Below, one piece after another: positions 6,966 through 8,369 of a stretch of 8,369 nt of DNA (its first letter is position 1; the number at the start of each line of letters is the position of its first letter). This DNA comes from Verrucomicrobiota bacterium (GTDB lineage Bacteria; Verrucomicrobiota; Verrucomicrobiia; Chthoniobacterales; UBA10450). Under the pieces are notes generated by a model, which worked only from the letters and a program-made list of their open reading frames with translations, did no database searches and had not been told where the DNA came from. The stretch is from the NCBI GenBank assembly GCA_003219395.1, contig QHOR01000168.1, positions 2,812 through 11,180 on the forward strand, written 5' to 3'. The position numbers and the translations under genes are program-made.

Positions 6966-7053
6966 GTTTCGAAAGTCGAGTTCGTGCTTCGAATTTCGCC
7001 GCTCGAGTCTCATTGACTTCGGACACAGCGGAAGTTCGCACCGCTTCGCTCAC

Positions 7054-7084
7054 CTCTTCCTGGCAGAAGAGAGTAGGAATTTTT
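7054..7084 (+). terminator. possible terminator before the small hypothetical gene
   Basis: CTCTTC (7054-7059) and GAAGAG (7066-7071) form a 6-bp stem with a 6-nt loop. A T-run follows at 7080-7084, eight bases after the stem, which is further than usual. It could end transcripts coming from the dedA-like gene. Confidence 0.28.
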
Positions 7085-7162
7085 GTGTTTGAAAATTGAA
7101 CAAAAGTGTCGGCGAGCGGTCAGTCATAAAGTGCATAAGGAGAGAATAACTACATAGGGCTT

Positions 7163-7414
7163 ATGGATGAGATATTCACAAACGGAGATGGTATTGAAAT
7201 TGCTTCTCGAAATGCAGCCAATCGTATGAAAAGAAATCGACAAATTTTAAAACCTCGAAAATTCTCGAGTCTGTCATTGGGTGATCTCATCCTGGCAGTC
7301 AGTTCCTGCGCGACCAGCAACAAAGAAACAGTCGCAACCGTCGCCGATCTTCTCGCCAGCGGCCGAGTGCGCCTGCATGATAACGGCCGTTTTCTGCGCG
7401 CCCGGGTTTGTTAA
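7163..7414 (+). CDS. small hypothetical protein, 83 aa
   Basis: I do not recognise a named family. The first 35 residues are polar and basic (RMKRNRQILKPRKFSSLS). Residues 36-79 look folded: LSLGDLILAVSSCATSN, then KETVATVADLLASGRVRLHD, then NGRFLRARV, which reads as two amphipathic helices and a short beta hairpin and could suit a small winged-helix-like domain. There is no signal peptide or membrane segment. In-frame stop at 7136 and ATG 7163 limit the start; AAGGAGAG at 7137-7144 is 18 bases away, too far for a normal Shine-Dalgarno, so initiation is uncertain (ATG 7226 is a shorter alternative). The stop codon lies in a terminator-like hairpin, which supports a real transcription unit. 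No function is offered. Confidence 0.5.
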   Translation: MDEIFTNGDGIEIASRNAANRMKRNRQILKPRKFSSLSLGDLILAVSSCATSNKETVATVADLLASGRVRLHDNGRFLRARVC

Positions 7415-7420
7415 ACCGGG
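7401..7420 (+). terminator. terminator-like hairpin over the stop of the small gene
   Basis: CCCGGGTTT (7401-7409) pairs with AAACCGGG (7413-7420) with one bulged G and a GTT loop. The tail TTGTTAG is only modestly U-rich. The TAA stop (7412-7414) is in the loop and right arm. It is a plausible intrinsic terminator separating the small gene from purB. Confidence 0.45.
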
Positions 7421-7445
7421 TTGTTAGCGGATTCTGGCAATTGTA

Positions 7446-7572
7446 CTTCGGCGGTTTTCACCGTCGCAGGACGTTTGTTTCATTAGCACTTCGCTCCAGG
7501 GAGGTGGGGTCAAGGAACACCGAAACCGCTTCAGTGGTTTACCCGTGAGGTCCCCCGGAAAAACCGCCGAAG
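7446..7572. other. 127-nt element closed by a 13-bp perfect inverted repeat
   Basis: CTTCGGCGGTTTT (7446-7458) and AAAACCGCCGAAG (7560-7572) are perfect inverted copies. Inside, 7523-7540 forms a hairpin (AAACCGCT / AGTGGTTT with one G-U pair). The left arm can instead pair locally with 7460-7466 (CGGCGGT, loop TTTC, ACCGTCG, one G-U pair), so two exclusive folds are possible. The element ends 86 bases before purB. It could be a small RNA, a leader structure controlling purB, or a miniature mobile element; I see no target-site duplication at its ends and no known riboswitch motif. The rest of the gap 7415-7658 shows nothing else. Confidence 0.45.
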
Positions 7573-7658
7573 CCCTTCAGAACATCTCTGCGCGGCTCGC
7601 ACCCGCCTAATTAAACAAAACGCTTTTCCCTTAAACCGGCCCCTTTTATGTTGCCGCA

Positions 7659-8369
7659 GTGATCGATCGTTATTCCCGGCCAGAGATGAGCAAAATCTGG
7701 TCGGACGAGCGCAAGTTTCAAATTTGGCTGGAGATTGAGGTTCTCGCCTGCGAGGCGATGGCGGAGCTTGGCCAAATTCCGAAAAATGATGCCGAGGAGA
7801 TCCGAAAGCGCGCGCGATTTTCAATTCCTCAGATCCTGGAGATCGAAAAGCGTACGAACCATGACGTGATTGCTTTCCTTGAGAATGTCGCCGACTCAGT
7901 GGGACCTGCAGCGCGTTGGATTCACCAGGGGCTTACGTCATCAGACATTTTAGACACGACGTTGGCCGTCCAATTAAACGAGTCGTGCGACATTCTTCTG
8001 GCCGACCTGAAAGCTCTCCGAACGGTAATCGCGGACCAGGCGCGGCGGTTCAAAATGACCCCGATGATCGGGCGCAGCCACGGCGTGCATGCCGAGCCAA
8101 TCACATTTGGACTGAAGCTCGCGCTGATGTACGACGAATTCGGCCGCGCGGAAGAACGCCTCACGCAAACGCGCGAACGGATTCGCGTCGGTAAAATAAG
8201 CGGCGCCGTCGGAACGCATGCACATGTCGATCCAAAGATTGAGCGAGCTGTATGTGAGAAACTCGGATTAAAGCCGGCGATCCTTTCGACGCAGATTGTG
8301 CAGCGTGACCGGCACGCCGAATTTATGACTACGCTTGCGGTGATCGCTTCCAGTATCGATCGTTGGGCA
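7659..8369 (+). CDS. purB: adenylosuccinate lyase, N-terminal 237 codons (runs off the edge)
   Basis: Cytoplasmic enzyme of purine synthesis that releases fumarate from SAICAR and from adenylosuccinate. The start is GTG 7659: it gives the family N-terminus (M)IDRYSRPEMSKIWSDERKF; the upstream ATG at 7648 is out of frame and stops at once, and an in-frame TAA lies at 7632. Key residues are present at B. subtilis-like positions: Arg4-Tyr5, His68 in RTNHD, His89 and the TSSD loop (WIHQGLTSSD, 87-96), and His141 in GRSHGVHAEP, followed by GKISGAVGTHAHVDP and QRDRHAEFM. The flexible serine loop with SSxMPxKxNP is expected beyond the right edge, as full proteins are about 430 aa. No Shine-Dalgarno is visible. 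Upstream lies a 127-nt inverted-repeat element that may belong to its leader. Confidence 0.96.
   Translation, partial: MIDRYSRPEMSKIWSDERKFQIWLEIEVLACEAMAELGQIPKNDAEEIRKRARFSIPQILEIEKRTNHDVIAFLENVADSVGPAARWIHQGLTSSDILDTTLAVQLNESCDILLADLKALRTVIADQARRFKMTPMIGRSHGVHAEPITFGLKLALMYDEFGRAEERLTQTRERIRVGKISGAVGTHAHVDPKIERAVCEKLGLKPAILSTQIVQRDRHAEFMTTLAVIASSIDRWA

Noticed and set aside
6866..7099. Open frame from GTG 6866 (77 codons)
   Set aside because: Its first half is the translation of intergenic repeat motifs, it has no Shine-Dalgarno and no recognisable domain.
7446..7572. Miniature inverted-repeat transposon
   Set aside because: Termini are perfect but no direct target duplication flanks them; kept only as an alternative in the structured-element entry.
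7415..7658. Purine, glycine, cobalamin or SRP RNA element
   Set aside because: The conserved cores of these RNAs were looked for and not found; ACCGCCGAAG only superficially recalls part of the glycine riboswitch.
7531..7824. 97-codon minus-strand frame over the purB start
   Set aside because: It is antisense to a well-supported purB start and lacks any domain pattern.

Overview
The window looks like ordinary chromosomal DNA from a free-living Gram-negative bacterium. It has signal-peptide-bearing periplasmic HtrA-type proteins, an MsbA-type ABC exporter and a DedA membrane protein. The moderate-to-high GC, the Deg9-like C-terminal region of the protease, the tandem degenerate paralogue and the dispersed short repeats between genes suggest Verrucomicrobiota (soil Chthoniobacterales type). 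This assignment is inference, and Acidobacteriota or Planctomycetota remain possible.

Left part (1-2364, minus strand): an HtrA/Deg serine protease with an intact His-Asp-Ser triad (751-2364) is followed, with a 4-base ATGA overlap, by a second HtrA-like gene (754 to the left edge). The second protein keeps the fold but has lost the catalytic His and the oxyanion-loop glycines. As written here it is also broken by a frame change near 421-460, where the block that should hold the catalytic Asp is missing.

Middle (2512-6108, minus strand): three genes read in the order ABC exporter (6108-4354), left-handed beta-helix acyltransferase (4357-3773, TTG start inside the exporter stop, strong Shine-Dalgarno) and GT-B-like glycosyltransferase (3684-2512). 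Together they look like a small unit that makes, decorates and exports a cell-surface glycoconjugate. The acyltransferase-glycosyltransferase gap holds two opposed blocks of four GTGANCN heptamers.

Right part (6109-8369, plus strand): a divergent spacer with a perfect 12-bp palindrome and a dispersed-repeat copy leads to a DedA-family gene (6233-6865). Next come a repeat-rich non-coding spacer, a small hypothetical gene (7163-7414) with a terminator-like hairpin at its stop, and a 127-nt element closed by a 13-bp perfect inverted repeat. The last gene is the first 237 codons of purB (adenylosuccinate lyase), which runs off the right edge.

I found no tRNA, rRNA, CRISPR array, transposase or phage gene. 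The least explained items are the protease/pseudoprotease pair with its break, the heptamer arrays, and the purB leader element.
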